A stretch of 64,000 nucleotides of DNA from NCBI GenBank assembly GCA_965115995.1, contig OZ220472.1, forward strand, positions 372,001 to 436,000, read 5' to 3'. Below the pieces are notes generated by a model, which ran no database searches, was not told the DNA's origin, and was given only the letters and a program-made list of their open reading frames with translations. Source of the DNA: Poriferisodalis sp026713105 (GTDB lineage Bacteria > Actinomycetota > Acidimicrobiia > Acidimicrobiales > Poriferisodalaceae). The position numbers were made by a program, and so were the translations under genes. Shown here piece by piece: positions 1 to 7,682 of this stretch; position 1 is the first letter of the stretch; the number at the start of each line of letters is the position of its first letter.

Positions 1-53
1 CCACTGCAGCGCCGTGACGCAGCGCGCGCTGGGGCAGGTGTAGGGCAGTAGCC

Positions 54-824
54 ATGGCGACGCTGGCTGTGGTCAACCAGAAGGGCGGCGTGGGCAAGAC
101 GACGGTCGCACTTGGCATCGCCGAAGCTGCGTGCGCTGGCGGGCTGAGCGTCCTCGTCGTGGATCTGGACCCCCAGTCGAATGCATCCGCCGGCCTCGGC
201 GTGTGGAATGGCTCGCCGAACGTCGACGACGCGCTCGCCGACCCGACGCCCGGTGCAGTGCTCGCGGCGGTCACCGACGCCCGCTGGCCCCCCGACGGGC
301 CGTGCCCGCAGTTGGCGCCCGGCAGCTATGCGCTGGCCAGCCGGGAGCCCCAGATGGCCGCCGACTTGGTGGGCGCGCAGGATCGCCTGCGTATCGCCCT
401 CGCGGGTGTGAACCACGATCTTGTGCTGATCGACTGCCCCCCTTCGCTGGGACTGCTGTGCATCAACGGGCTGTTCGCAGCGGACCGCGCGCTCGTGGTG
501 ACCGAGCCGGCCGCTTGGGCAGCCGACGGAGTCGACCTCATGCGGTCCACCATCAAGCGAGTCTCGCAGCGCCAGGGCACTCCCACGATTGCCGGCATCG
601 TGCCGAACCGCGTGGGGCGCACACGCGACAACGCCTATTGGGCTCAGCAGCTCGCTGAGCGCTTCGGCGCCGACATGCTGCCGCCCATCCCCCAGCGGGC
701 CGCCATCGCTGAGGCTTCCGGGCAGTCTCTGCCGCTGCGGGCGCTCGGCCGCCGGGCTGGCGCACCAGAAGCGGCGCAGGCATTCGACGAGCTCTGGGCC
801 GACCTCGAGCGCCGCCTGGGCTAA
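54..824 (+). CDS. ParA-family partition ATPase (MinD/ParA/Soj type)
   Basis: This 256-residue protein is a P-loop ATPase of the ParA/Soj group, which polymerises on DNA or membrane in an ATP-dependent way to position chromosomes, plasmids or protein complexes. The deviant Walker A motif KGGVGKTT lies at residues 10-17, with the signature lysine K10 and the P-loop lysine K15. The Walker A' strand VVDLDPQ follows at about 35-41, and Walker B IDCPP at about 125. Length is normal for the short, HTH-less ParA class. No parB follows, and the next genes are a small membrane protein and a nuclease, so it may be an orphan ParA positioning something other than the chromosome. Bases 1-53 may hold the tail of an upstream gene: two frames end in TAG there, and I cannot choose between them. 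Confidence 0.9.
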   Translation: MATLAVVNQKGGVGKTTVALGIAEAACAGGLSVLVVDLDPQSNASAGLGVWNGSPNVDDALADPTPGAVLAAVTDARWPPDGPCPQLAPGSYALASREPQMAADLVGAQDRLRIALAGVNHDLVLIDCPPSLGLLCINGLFAADRALVVTEPAAWAADGVDLMRSTIKRVSQRQGTPTIAGIVPNRVGRTRDNAYWAQQLAERFGADMLPPIPQRAAIAEASGQSLPLRALGRRAGAPEAAQAFDELWADLERRLG

Positions 825-887
825 GAGGCTGAGCCGGCAGGCGAAGCCGTGGCCCGAGCGGCCCGTGAGCGCAGCGAACAAGAGCGG
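822..887 (+). repeat. Interspersed ~70-bp repeat, copy A
   Basis: The first of five copies of one element, starting exactly at the TAA stop of the ParA gene. The body holds GGCTGAGCC, then GGCGAAGCCGTGGCCC and GAGCGGCCCGTGAGC, then a tail ending AACAAGAGCGG. The GC-rich inverted segments can fold on themselves. Other copies lie at 3090, 11548, 20692 and 41410. No coding role is seen, although short frames run through it. Confidence 0.85.
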
Positions 888-977
888 AAGGCAATCGGCC
901 GTACGAGGACAGCCTGTCGGCGTTCGATGCTGAAGGTGGCGGTACGCTCGAATTGCTCGCCGCTGCGGGGTTTCACC

Positions 978-1259
978 ATGGCCAACTACGACCCGAACCG
1001 ACCACGGCCGAGCGTTGAACCGACGGTCGCGCTCCCGGGTGACCTGCGTTCGGCCGAGTCTGCGGACGCACCGCCTGTCGCACCCGCCGACACCGATGCC
1101 GACCCGGCTCCTGCGCCCGCGTCGCACCTCCTGCCGCGCCATGCCGAACCGGTCGACCGCCGCCTGCTTGCCGCATTCGGAGGCGCTGTCGCCGCCGGAT
1201 GGCTGGTTGCGGCAGTCGTGGCGTGGTGGCTGTGGCGGCGCTGGCGCCGTCGCCGCTAA
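978..1259 (+). CDS. Small single-pass membrane protein, unknown function
   Basis: A 93-residue protein with a Pro/Ala/Asp-rich N-terminal half of about 60 residues, then one hydrophobic segment (about residues 66-86) and a strongly basic C-terminal tail of Arg/Trp residues. This arrangement suggests a single membrane helix with a cytoplasmic Arg-rich end. The ATG at 978 is preferred because in-frame codons further upstream run through interspersed repeat copy A and encode no recognisable domain. I do not recognise a family. It sits between the ParA-type ATPase and a nuclease gene, both in the same direction, so joint transcription is possible. Confidence 0.6.
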   Translation: MANYDPNRPRPSVEPTVALPGDLRSAESADAPPVAPADTDADPAPAPASHLLPRHAEPVDRRLLAAFGGAVAAGWLVAAVVAWWLWRRWRRRR

Positions 1260-1295
1260 ACCATCCACGCTTGCGATGTTGAGATAGGCCACGCT

Positions 1296-2159
1296 GTGAA
1301 TGTGGAACCCCGCGCCGGCAGCGTCATTGCCGACGATGCTCCAGTGGTGGAGGCTCCGAAGAGCTTGAGTCCTTCGGGCGCGTCGACCTTCCGGCAGTGC
1401 GCGAGGCGCTGGAAGTTCCGCTACGTCGACAAGCGGCCAGACCCCCCGGGAGAGCCCGCGTTGCGCGGCACGTTTGTGCATCACGTGCTGGAGGAGCTGC
1501 TCGCGGTCGCACCCTCGCAGCGAACGCTCGAGCGTGCGCGCGCCATCTGCCGAGACCTGTGGCCGCAGCTCGCTGCAAATTCCGATTTCGCGGCGCTGGA
1601 ATTGCCCGAAGACCAAGAACGGGCCTTTCGATGGAATGCGTGGACGGACATCGAGGGCTACTTCGCGTTGGTGGATCCCGTCGAGGTCGACGTGGTGGAT
1701 CGTGAGCGCGATGTTCATACCTCGCTGGAGGGAGTGCCGTTCCGGGGCATCGTGGATCTTGTCGACCGGGTGCCCGACGGCCTGCGCGTCACCGACTACA
1801 AGACGGGCCGCCCGCCCCCGCAACGCTTCGTCGACAGCCGCCTGTCGCAGGTCTGGTTGTATGCAGCTGCGCTTGAGTCTGTGGGCGATGACGTCAGCGG
1901 CGTGCGGCTGCTGTACCTGGGCGAGACGGGTGCCGGCCGCGGGGAACGCCGGCCCACCGAGATCGCCCGCCCGTTCGACCCCGAAGCGGTCTTGGCGGCG
2001 GTCGACCAGCACTGCAGCACGTGGGATCGCATCACCGAGGCCACAGCGACGGGCCGATTCGAACCCACCCCGGGCCCGCTGTGCAGCTGGTGCCCCTATC
2101 GCGACGACTGTCCCGAAGGCCAGCTCGAGCACCAGCGGAGGAACGGCATCGCTGCGTGA
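1296..2159 (+). CDS. RecB-like PD-(D/E)XK nuclease with Cas4-type Cys cluster
   Basis: A 287-residue stand-alone nuclease of the RecB/Cas4/AddB superfamily. The N-terminal motif SxSxxxxFRQCARRW (cysteine near residue 36) and the helix with GTFVHHVLEELL match the RecB-like fold. VTDYKTG (about 165-171) supplies the catalytic D-x-K. Three C-terminal cysteines in PLCSWCPYRDDC (about 261-272) together with the N-terminal one match the four-cysteine iron-sulfur site of Cas4 and AddB nucleases. No helicase or cas genes adjoin it, so a general DNA repair or processing role is likely. The start is GTG. The TGA stop lies inside the first copy of a palindromic tandem repeat. Confidence 0.85.
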   Translation: MNVEPRAGSVIADDAPVVEAPKSLSPSGASTFRQCARRWKFRYVDKRPDPPGEPALRGTFVHHVLEELLAVAPSQRTLERARAICRDLWPQLAANSDFAALELPEDQERAFRWNAWTDIEGYFALVDPVEVDVVDRERDVHTSLEGVPFRGIVDLVDRVPDGLRVTDYKTGRPPPQRFVDSRLSQVWLYAAALESVGDDVSGVRLLYLGETGAGRGERRPTEIARPFDPEAVLAAVDQHCSTWDRITEATATGRFEPTPGPLCSWCPYRDDCPEGQLEHQRRNGIAA

Positions 2160-2230
2160 GCGATGCCGCATCAGATTCCGCATCGCTGCGTGAGCGATGC
2201 CGCATCAGATTCCGCATCGCTGCGTAAGCG
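2146..2230 (+). repeat. 34-bp tandem repeat carrying a stop-codon hairpin
   Basis: Two perfect 34-bp units (2146-2179 and 2180-2213) and a partial third (2214-2230). Each full unit contains GCATCGCT-GCGTG-AGCGATGC, a perfect 8-bp stem with a 5-nt loop. In the first copy the loop and stem junction hold the TGA stop of the nuclease gene at 2157-2159. There is no T-run, so this is not a classical terminator. The 34-bp length is not a multiple of three, which argues against a coding role. Confidence 0.9.
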
Positions 2231-2288
2231 AAGCGGTGCATGCACCGGCCATGCTGTAGGCCGATCTGGCGAACCGGGGAGCATCGAG

Positions 2289-3092
2289 ATGGACTACGAG
2301 CAGATCACTGTCAGCAACCACGACGACGTGCGGGTGCTGACGCTGAACCGGCCCGAGAAGCTGAACGCGTGGACGCCGCGCATGCAATCGGAGCTGACTC
2401 ACGCTGTGAAGAGCGGCAACGACGATCCGTCGGTCGGCGCATTCGTCATCACCGGTGCGGGTCGCGGCTTCTGCGCCGGCGCAGACATCGCGGAGGTCTT
2501 TGCGGCCCGGATCGATGCCGCCGACGAAGCGGGCGGCAGCGTGGGCGAGGCGGCCGCTAGCGATGATGCCGCCGCAGACGACTGGGTCGAGCTCGTGCGC
2601 AGCTCCAAGCCCATGGTGGCGGCCATCAATGGTGCCTCGATCGGCGTCGGCCTCACGATGATCTTGTCCATGGACTTCCTGGTAGCCCACAGCGAAGCGA
2701 AGCTGTCGTGCCGCTTCGTCAAGATGGGCGTGACGCCGGAGCTGGCGTCGTCGCACATCCTCATTCAGCGATGCGGCTGGGGAGCGGCCTCAGATCTTGC
2801 ACTGTCCGGCCGCATCGTCCTCGGGGCTGAGGCAGCCGGGCTGGGCCTCGTCGATGAAGTCACCGACGGGGACGTATTCGAAGCAGCACTGGCACGTGCG
2901 CGCAGCTACGCGGAGAATCCGCCGACCATGTTGCAGTTGACCAAGCAGCTCTTGTCCGACAATGGATCCGACACCGATCTGCGGGCCGTGCAGCGTCGTG
3001 AGATGGAAGCGCTGAATGTGGCTCGCGCATCGGACGATCACCGTGAGGCGGTCGCCGCGTTCCTGGAAAAGCGCCCGCCGAAGTTCCGGTAA
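2289..3092 (+). CDS. Enoyl-CoA hydratase/isomerase (crotonase family)
   Basis: A 267-residue crotonase-fold protein acting on acyl-CoA thioesters, most likely hydrating or isomerising an enoyl-CoA in fatty-acid or amino-acid breakdown. It carries the family start V-x-x-L-x-L-N-R-P-E-K-L-N-A-W, the oxyanion-hole region AGRGFCAGADI (about residues 58-68), and the second hairpin GASIGVGLTM. The usual C-terminal helix ending FLEKRPPKF is present. The ATG at 2289 follows GGGGAG with good spacing, so longer in-frame extensions through the 34-bp repeat are rejected. An Asp/Ala-rich insert near residues 75-97 is longer than usual. Substrate cannot be told from sequence. Confidence 0.88.
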   Translation: MDYEQITVSNHDDVRVLTLNRPEKLNAWTPRMQSELTHAVKSGNDDPSVGAFVITGAGRGFCAGADIAEVFAARIDAADEAGGSVGEAAASDDAAADDWVELVRSSKPMVAAINGASIGVGLTMILSMDFLVAHSEAKLSCRFVKMGVTPELASSHILIQRCGWGAASDLALSGRIVLGAEAAGLGLVDEVTDGDVFEAALARARSYAENPPTMLQLTKQLLSDNGSDTDLRAVQRREMEALNVARASDDHREAVAAFLEKRPPKFR

Positions 3093-3139
3093 GAGGCTGA
3101 GCCGCTAGGCGAAGCCGTGGCCCGAGCGGCCCGTGAGCG
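3090..3139 (+). repeat. Interspersed ~70-bp repeat, copy B (truncated)
   Basis: This copy begins at the TAA stop of the crotonase gene and runs to GTGAGCG just before the mutM start, so it fills the entire 53-bp intergenic space. It lacks the AACAAGAGCGG tail of the other copies. The mutM ribosome-binding region must lie in or just after it. Confidence 0.85.
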
Positions 3140-3145
3140 AAAGCG

Positions 3146-4024
3146 ATGCCTGAGCTTCCCGAAGTCGAAGTCGTCCGAAGACAGTTGGAACCGCCGTTGG
3201 TCGGGCGGCGGATCACCGATGCCTGGGCTCATCCGTCGCGCAAGTTCGCATCTGGCGTCGATGCGGTGGGCAGCGAAGTCGAGGCGTTGCGGCGGCGCGG
3301 CAAATACCTGATAGCCGAGCTGGACTGCGGCCGCGACTTGATCACCCATCTCGGCATGACTGGGCGGCTGTGCTTTGCCGCCACGCCCACTGCAGCACGC
3401 GATGATCTGCCGTCGCCTCGCCCCGCCGATGGATCGGCGGCAGCGGTTATGGCCCCGAGAGCAGTCAGCGCTGCCGACCCGTACGTGCGTGCTTGGTGGC
3501 GACTCGACGACGACGAAGTGCTCTGCCTGCATGATGTGCGTCGGTTCGGCCGGATTGCGGTCTGCAACCGGGGCGACTACCGCGACCTGCCCACGCTGGC
3601 GGCGATCGGTCCTGAGCCGTTGGACGAGGGCTTCGATGCAGCAGCGTTCTGGCGAGCGAGCCAGCGGTCGAGCCAGCGCATCAAGACGCAGCTGCTGAAC
3701 CAGCGCCTGGTCGCCGGCATCGGGAACATCTACGCCGACGAGGCGTTGTTCCTGGCGTGCATCAACCCGTCAGCTCGCGCGATCTCGAAGCCGCGAGCGG
3801 AGCTGCTGTTGGCAGCGCTGCGCGATGTACTGGTCGCGAGCATCGAACGCGGCGGCAGCACGCTGCGCGACTACTACAGCCTCACTGGCGCCGGCGACAA
3901 TCAGAACTACTTCGTCTGCTACGGCCGGGCGGGCGAACCGTGCGTGCGCTGCGGCACCGAATTGCGCCGCCGGGTGCTGGATCAACGCTCCAGCACGTGG
4001 TGCCCTGTCTGCCAAAGGCGTTAG
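3146..4024 (+). CDS. mutM: Formamidopyrimidine-DNA glycosylase (Fpg/MutM)
   Basis: A bifunctional DNA glycosylase and AP lyase that removes 8-oxoguanine and ring-opened purines in base excision repair. It opens with PELPEVE; after Met removal, Pro2 is the Schiff-base nucleophile and Glu3 the catalytic acid. The lesion-recognition/H2TH region includes LLNQRLVAGIGNIYADEALF. The C-terminal zinc finger is complete, with four cysteines in CxxC pairs (C-V-R-C and C-P-V-C). Length is 292 residues against a usual 270-290; the excess is an Ala/Pro/Ser-rich insert near residues 78-112. The ATG is fixed by the required PELPE N-terminus and lies just after repeat copy B. Confidence 0.97.
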   Translation: MPELPEVEVVRRQLEPPLVGRRITDAWAHPSRKFASGVDAVGSEVEALRRRGKYLIAELDCGRDLITHLGMTGRLCFAATPTAARDDLPSPRPADGSAAAVMAPRAVSAADPYVRAWWRLDDDEVLCLHDVRRFGRIAVCNRGDYRDLPTLAAIGPEPLDEGFDAAAFWRASQRSSQRIKTQLLNQRLVAGIGNIYADEALFLACINPSARAISKPRAELLLAALRDVLVASIERGGSTLRDYYSLTGAGDNQNYFVCYGRAGEPCVRCGTELRRRVLDQRSSTWCPVCQRR

Positions 4025-4073
4025 CGCGGCAGCGGCCTCGCTGCGGCGCGGCATACTTGCAGCACATCCAACG

Positions 4074-4679
4074 ATGCACGCGGGGGTTCGGGTGGACAAC
4101 GAACTGTGGCGATGGGTCTGGGTTGCGGTGGCGATGGTCATGGGCATCGGCGAGATCTTCACCGCCGGGTTCTTCCTGCTGCCGTTCGCCTTGGGCGCCG
4201 TGTTGGCTGCGGCTGCTGCGTGGCTGGATCTCCATGGTGCCGTCCAATGGCTGCTGTTCTTCGGTGGCACCGCCGTGTCGATGCTGGTGCTGCGCCGCTT
4301 CATGGGCCGCCAGGACCGGCCAGACGATCTCCCGGTCGGGGCGAATCGGTACGTCGGCATGGACGCCCGGGTCATCGAGGACATCGACCTCGTCGAGAAC
4401 ACGGGACGCGTCCGAGTCGAGTCGGATGAGTGGCGGGCAGTTGCCGATTCCGGACCGATCGAAGAGGGCTCCCTCGTACGGGTCACCGCATTGCGTGGCA
4501 CCAAGCTGCTCGTCGAGCTTGCCGAGCCGCCACCCCCGGATTACGTGCGTCATAGTGACCCAGTGGCCGCGCCCGCCGCGGAAGCAAGCTCGGAAGACAC
4601 CGCAGAAGCTGACACGGGCGAGTCGGGCTCTGACAGCGGCGACCAGAACGAACACTCAGACACTCCGAGGAGCGATTGA
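4074..4679 (+). CDS. NfeD-family membrane protein, partner of the SPFH protein
   Basis: A 201-residue NfeD short form with two to three membrane helices near the N-terminus (about residues 10-70), then a small beta-barrel (OB-fold) domain with G-x-x-G-x-V-x-x-x-G-x-W-x-A style spacing (RVRVESDEWRAV), and an acidic Glu/Asp/Ser tail. NfeD proteins act with SPFH/stomatin-like partners in membrane microdomain organisation and quality control. The stop codon overlaps the ATG of the SPFH gene, which supports translational coupling. A GTG at 4092 is an alternative start with a G-rich leader. Confidence 0.85.
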   Translation: MHAGVRVDNELWRWVWVAVAMVMGIGEIFTAGFFLLPFALGAVLAAAAAWLDLHGAVQWLLFFGGTAVSMLVLRRFMGRQDRPDDLPVGANRYVGMDARVIEDIDLVENTGRVRVESDEWRAVADSGPIEEGSLVRVTALRGTKLLVELAEPPPPDYVRHSDPVAAPAAEASSEDTAEADTGESGSDSGDQNEHSDTPRSD

Positions 4680-5635
4680 TGGACAACATCGAACCGGGAG
4701 TCATCCTCCTGGCAATAGTCGCACTGGCGATCTTCGTGATCGCCGCGAAGGGCTTGCGCATCGTCCGCCCCTTCGAACAGGGCCTCGTCGAAAACTTGGG
4801 CAAGTACCGATCCACCGTCGAGCCCGGTCTGCGCTTTGTGATCCCGTTCATCCAGCGGATCTTGAAGGTGGACATGCGTGAGCAGGTGGTGGACGTGCCG
4901 CCGCAGGAGGTCATCACCAAGGACAACGTGGCGGTCACCGTCGATGCCGTCATCTACTACGAGCCCACCGACCCGGTGAAGCTGAAGTATGCGGTCGGCA
5001 ACTTCATCATCGCCGTGACGAAGCTGGCCCAGACGAACCTCCGCAACGTGATCGGCGATCTGCAGCTCGACGATGCGCTGGTGTCGCGCGAGGTCATCAA
5101 CTCCAAGCTGCGACAGATCCTCGACGATGCCACCGACAAGTGGGGCACTCGTGTGGTGCGCGTCGAGATCCAGCGCATCGAGCCGCCCGCCGACGTGACC
5201 ACGGCGATGCACCGCCAGATGAAGGCAGAGCGCGACCGGCGTGCGGCGGTCACCGAGGCCGAGGGCGAGAAGCGCGCGGCGATCCTGCAGGCGGAGGGTG
5301 TGAAGCAGTCCCAGATCCTGCGGGCAGAAGGCGAGGCTGAGGCGATCAAGCGAGTCGCCGATGCCGACAAGTACCAAAAGCTCACGGTCGCCGAAGGCGA
5401 GGGCCAAGCCATCGAGCGGGTATTCATGGCCATCCACAACGGCGATCCCACCGACGACCTGATCGCCATCAAGTACCTCGAAGCGCTGCAAGGCGTCGCG
5501 GACGGTCAGGCCACCAAGATTTTCCTGCCGCTCGACACCAGCGGTGTTCTCGGTGCCGTCGCAGCCATGGGCGAGATGTTCCGCGAGGCAAACAGCCCGG
5601 CCGCCAGTTCCAGCGGCGCCCAATCCGGCCAGTAG
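4679..5635 (+). CDS. SPFH/stomatin-like membrane protein (QmcA/slipin type)
   Basis: A 318-residue SPFH (band-7) protein: one N-terminal membrane helix (residues about 5-25), the SPFH domain (about 28-190) beginning with the family phrase I-V-R-P-F-E-Q-G, and a long Ala/Glu-rich coiled coil (about 190-260) with repeated AEGE/AEG motifs that drive ring-like oligomers. A hydrophobic C-terminal stretch with GVLGAVAAMGEMF follows. It works with NfeD proteins at the inner membrane; exact cargo is unknown. GAGGAG stands about 9 nt before the ATG. The gene overlaps nfeD by one base. Confidence 0.93.
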   Translation: MDNIEPGVILLAIVALAIFVIAAKGLRIVRPFEQGLVENLGKYRSTVEPGLRFVIPFIQRILKVDMREQVVDVPPQEVITKDNVAVTVDAVIYYEPTDPVKLKYAVGNFIIAVTKLAQTNLRNVIGDLQLDDALVSREVINSKLRQILDDATDKWGTRVVRVEIQRIEPPADVTTAMHRQMKAERDRRAAVTEAEGEKRAAILQAEGVKQSQILRAEGEAEAIKRVADADKYQKLTVAEGEGQAIERVFMAIHNGDPTDDLIAIKYLEALQGVADGQATKIFLPLDTSGVLGAVAAMGEMFREANSPAASSSGAQSGQ

Positions 5636-5668
5636 CGCTCGCCGCAGCTTCTCCGACAGCTCAGCGGG

Positions 5669-6868
5669 TCAGTCGGAGCGGAGCGCTTCGGTCGGCGACA
5701 CCTTGGCCGCCCGGATCGCGGGGTACAAGCCGGCGATTGCTCCGATCAGCACGGCAGCAGTGATCCCGCCGATCAGCGCAATGGGCGGAATGATCACACG
5801 CCAGCCCTGCGCTGTCGCGTAGACGTATGTGACGGCCACGCCCAGCAGGACGCCGACGGTGCCACCCAGCGAAGCGAGCGTCAGGGCCTCGATGAGGAAC
5901 TGCCGACGGATGTGTGCCCGGGTCGCTCCGATGGCGCGTCGCAGTCCGATTTCGCTGCGCCGTTCGATGACTCCGATCACCATGACGTTGGCCACGCCGA
6001 TCCCGCCGACGAGCAACGCCACTGCCCCCAAGCCCAGGAACAACCCGGTGAATGAACTCTCCGCGGCCGATCTGGCCTCCAGCAGGTCCGAGGGCCGGCT
6101 GATCTCCGCCTCTTCCGGGTTCTCGGGATCAACGGTCGCGGCGAGCACGTCACGGGTCTCGTCGATGTAGCTCTCGTCGACGCGTACATACACGGTGGAC
6201 GGGACGAGTTCGATGCCGTAGTAGTCCACGGCTGCTCGGTCTCCGATCAACACTGCTCGGTCCAGATCCGCGGCCAAGGCGAACGGCTCCAAGAGTCCGA
6301 GGACCTCGACCCATTGCCCGCCGACATAGAGCTCTACGGGGTTGTCGAGGTTGAGGAGTCCCAGACGCTCCGCAGCAACCGAGCCGACGACTGCGGCCGG
6401 ATACGACCTGGTTGCCTCGGTGATGAATGAGCCGTCGGAGATAGTGCCGTTGAGAGTCTCGAGCAATCCCGGGTCGGTTGCGAAGACGCTGATGCCGCCG
6501 GTCTGATCCACAGGCACGAATTCATTGCGGTAAACGCCGACGTCAACGGCATAGGTTGCTGCTGTCGCTTCGACCGTGGCGACGCGGCCGATGGTCGCAA
6601 CGGCGGTTTCGGGCAGGGCAGAGTCGCCGGCGCCAAATCCTGTGCCGGCCTCAATCGTCAGCAGATTGGTGCCAAGCGCCCCGATCTGGTCGAGCAACGC
6701 AGACTTGGACGAGTCTGAGAGGCCCAGAACGCTCACCAGCGAAGCGATCCCGATGGCGATGCCGAGTGCCGACAGGATCGATCGGAGCTTGCGAGAGGCC
6801 AACGAACCGAGGCCGACCCGCGCGACTTCGGAGAGCCGAAGCCGGCTGGGTGCCAACAAATCAGTCAC
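5669..6868 (-). CDS. MacB/FtsX-type ABC transporter permease
   Basis: A 399-residue permease of the MacB/FtsX family. An N-terminal membrane helix within LRSILSALGIAIGIASLVSVLGL is followed by a large extracytoplasmic MacB-PCD-like domain (about 60-270) and three C-terminal helices, ending in the FtsX domain with VMIGVIERRSEIGLRRAIGATRAHIRRQF-type coupling sequence (about 300-330). This class exports lipoproteins, peptides or drugs, or transmits force, rather than importing. The GTG at 6868 is chosen because it lies 10 bp after the ATPase stop and begins right before the first helix. It is the last gene of a four-gene operon. Confidence 0.92.
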   Translation of the reverse strand: MTDLLAPSRLRLSEVARVGLGSLASRKLRSILSALGIAIGIASLVSVLGLSDSSKSALLDQIGALGTNLLTIEAGTGFGAGDSALPETAVATIGRVATVEATAATYAVDVGVYRNEFVPVDQTGGISVFATDPGLLETLNGTISDGSFITEATRSYPAAVVGSVAAERLGLLNLDNPVELYVGGQWVEVLGLLEPFALAADLDRAVLIGDRAAVDYYGIELVPSTVYVRVDESYIDETRDVLAATVDPENPEEAEISRPSDLLEARSAAESSFTGLFLGLGAVALLVGGIGVANVMVIGVIERRSEIGLRRAIGATRAHIRRQFLIEALTLASLGGTVGVLLGVAVTYVYATAQGWRVIIPPIALIGGITAAVLIGAIAGLYPAIRAAKVSPTEALRSD

Positions 6869-6878
6869 GATGCTGCCT

Positions 6879-7682
6879 TCACGCAGCACCTGTCCGAATG
6901 TCCTGCTCGAGCCGCCCATCCAGTAATTGCAGCTGACGGGGCAGGGCAGCAGCGATCTGCTCGTTGTGAGTGACGACCACGATGGTCCGGCCCTCGGCGT
7001 GGAGCGACCCGAAGAGATCCATGATTCCCGCAGACGAAGCGGAGTCGAGATTGCCGGTGGGCTCGTCGGCCAAGATGAACGCAGGCTCATGAACGAGAGC
7101 TCGTGCGATGGCAACTCGCTGGGTTTCGCCGCCGGACAATGCGTTGGGCCGGTGCTGTATGCGGGCACCGAGCCCGACTCGTTCCAGCACCGACTGGGCT
7201 GCCTCGCGTCGTTGCGCGCGAGAGGCGCCGGTGTACAGCAGGCCGTTGGCGACGTTGTCGAGGATCGGCACTCCCGCGAGAAGGAAGAAGCGCTGGAAAA
7301 CGAACCCGACACGCCGCCCGCGGATCGCCGCGAGGTGATCGTCACCGAGCGCGGAGGTGTCGATTCCCTCGATCAGCACTGAGCCGCTCGTGGGTTGGTC
7401 GAGCGTGCCCATGACATGGAGCATCGTGGACTTGCCGCTGCCCGACTGGCCGACCACCGCCACCATCTCGCCTCGGTCGATCCGCACCGATACCCGATCC
7501 AATGCAGTTACCGGCGGTGAGCCCGGATAGCGCTTGGACACGTTGCGCAGTTCGATCGCAGGCGCGGCCGGGTCGGGCGAAGCGACCGGCAACTGCCACC
7601 GGCGGCGGAGCGAGGATCGACCTACGCGCGGTGCCAATCGCGAGCTGCCGGTGCCGGTTCTGCTTGAGTCTCGTTGGATCAC
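6879..7682 (-). CDS. MacB/LolD-type ABC transporter ATP-binding protein
   Basis: A 267-residue ABC ATPase driving the adjacent FtsX-like permease. Visible motifs are Walker A GQSGSGKST, the Q-loop in FVFQRFFLL, signature LSGGETQRVAIARAL, Walker B FILADEPTGNLDS and switch histidine VVVTHN. The PTGNLDS phrase is typical of the MacB/LolD/FtsE group. About 45 residues precede the domain. The GTG at 7682 overlaps the TGA of the upstream adaptor gene as GTGA, supporting this start over longer ones. Confidence 0.93.
   Translation of the reverse strand: MIQRDSSRTGTGSSRLAPRVGRSSLRRRWQLPVASPDPAAPAIELRNVSKRYPGSPPVTALDRVSVRIDRGEMVAVVGQSGSGKSTMLHVMGTLDQPTSGSVLIEGIDTSALGDDHLAAIRGRRVGFVFQRFFLLAGVPILDNVANGLLYTGASRAQRREAAQSVLERVGLGARIQHRPNALSGGETQRVAIARALVHEPAFILADEPTGNLDSASSAGIMDLFGSLHAEGRTIVVVTHNEQIAAALPRQLQLLDGRLEQDIRTGAA

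Noticed and set aside
1..53. 3' end of an upstream gene
   Set aside because: Two frames end in TAG (41-43 and 49-51) and either could be a gene end; too short to support a call.
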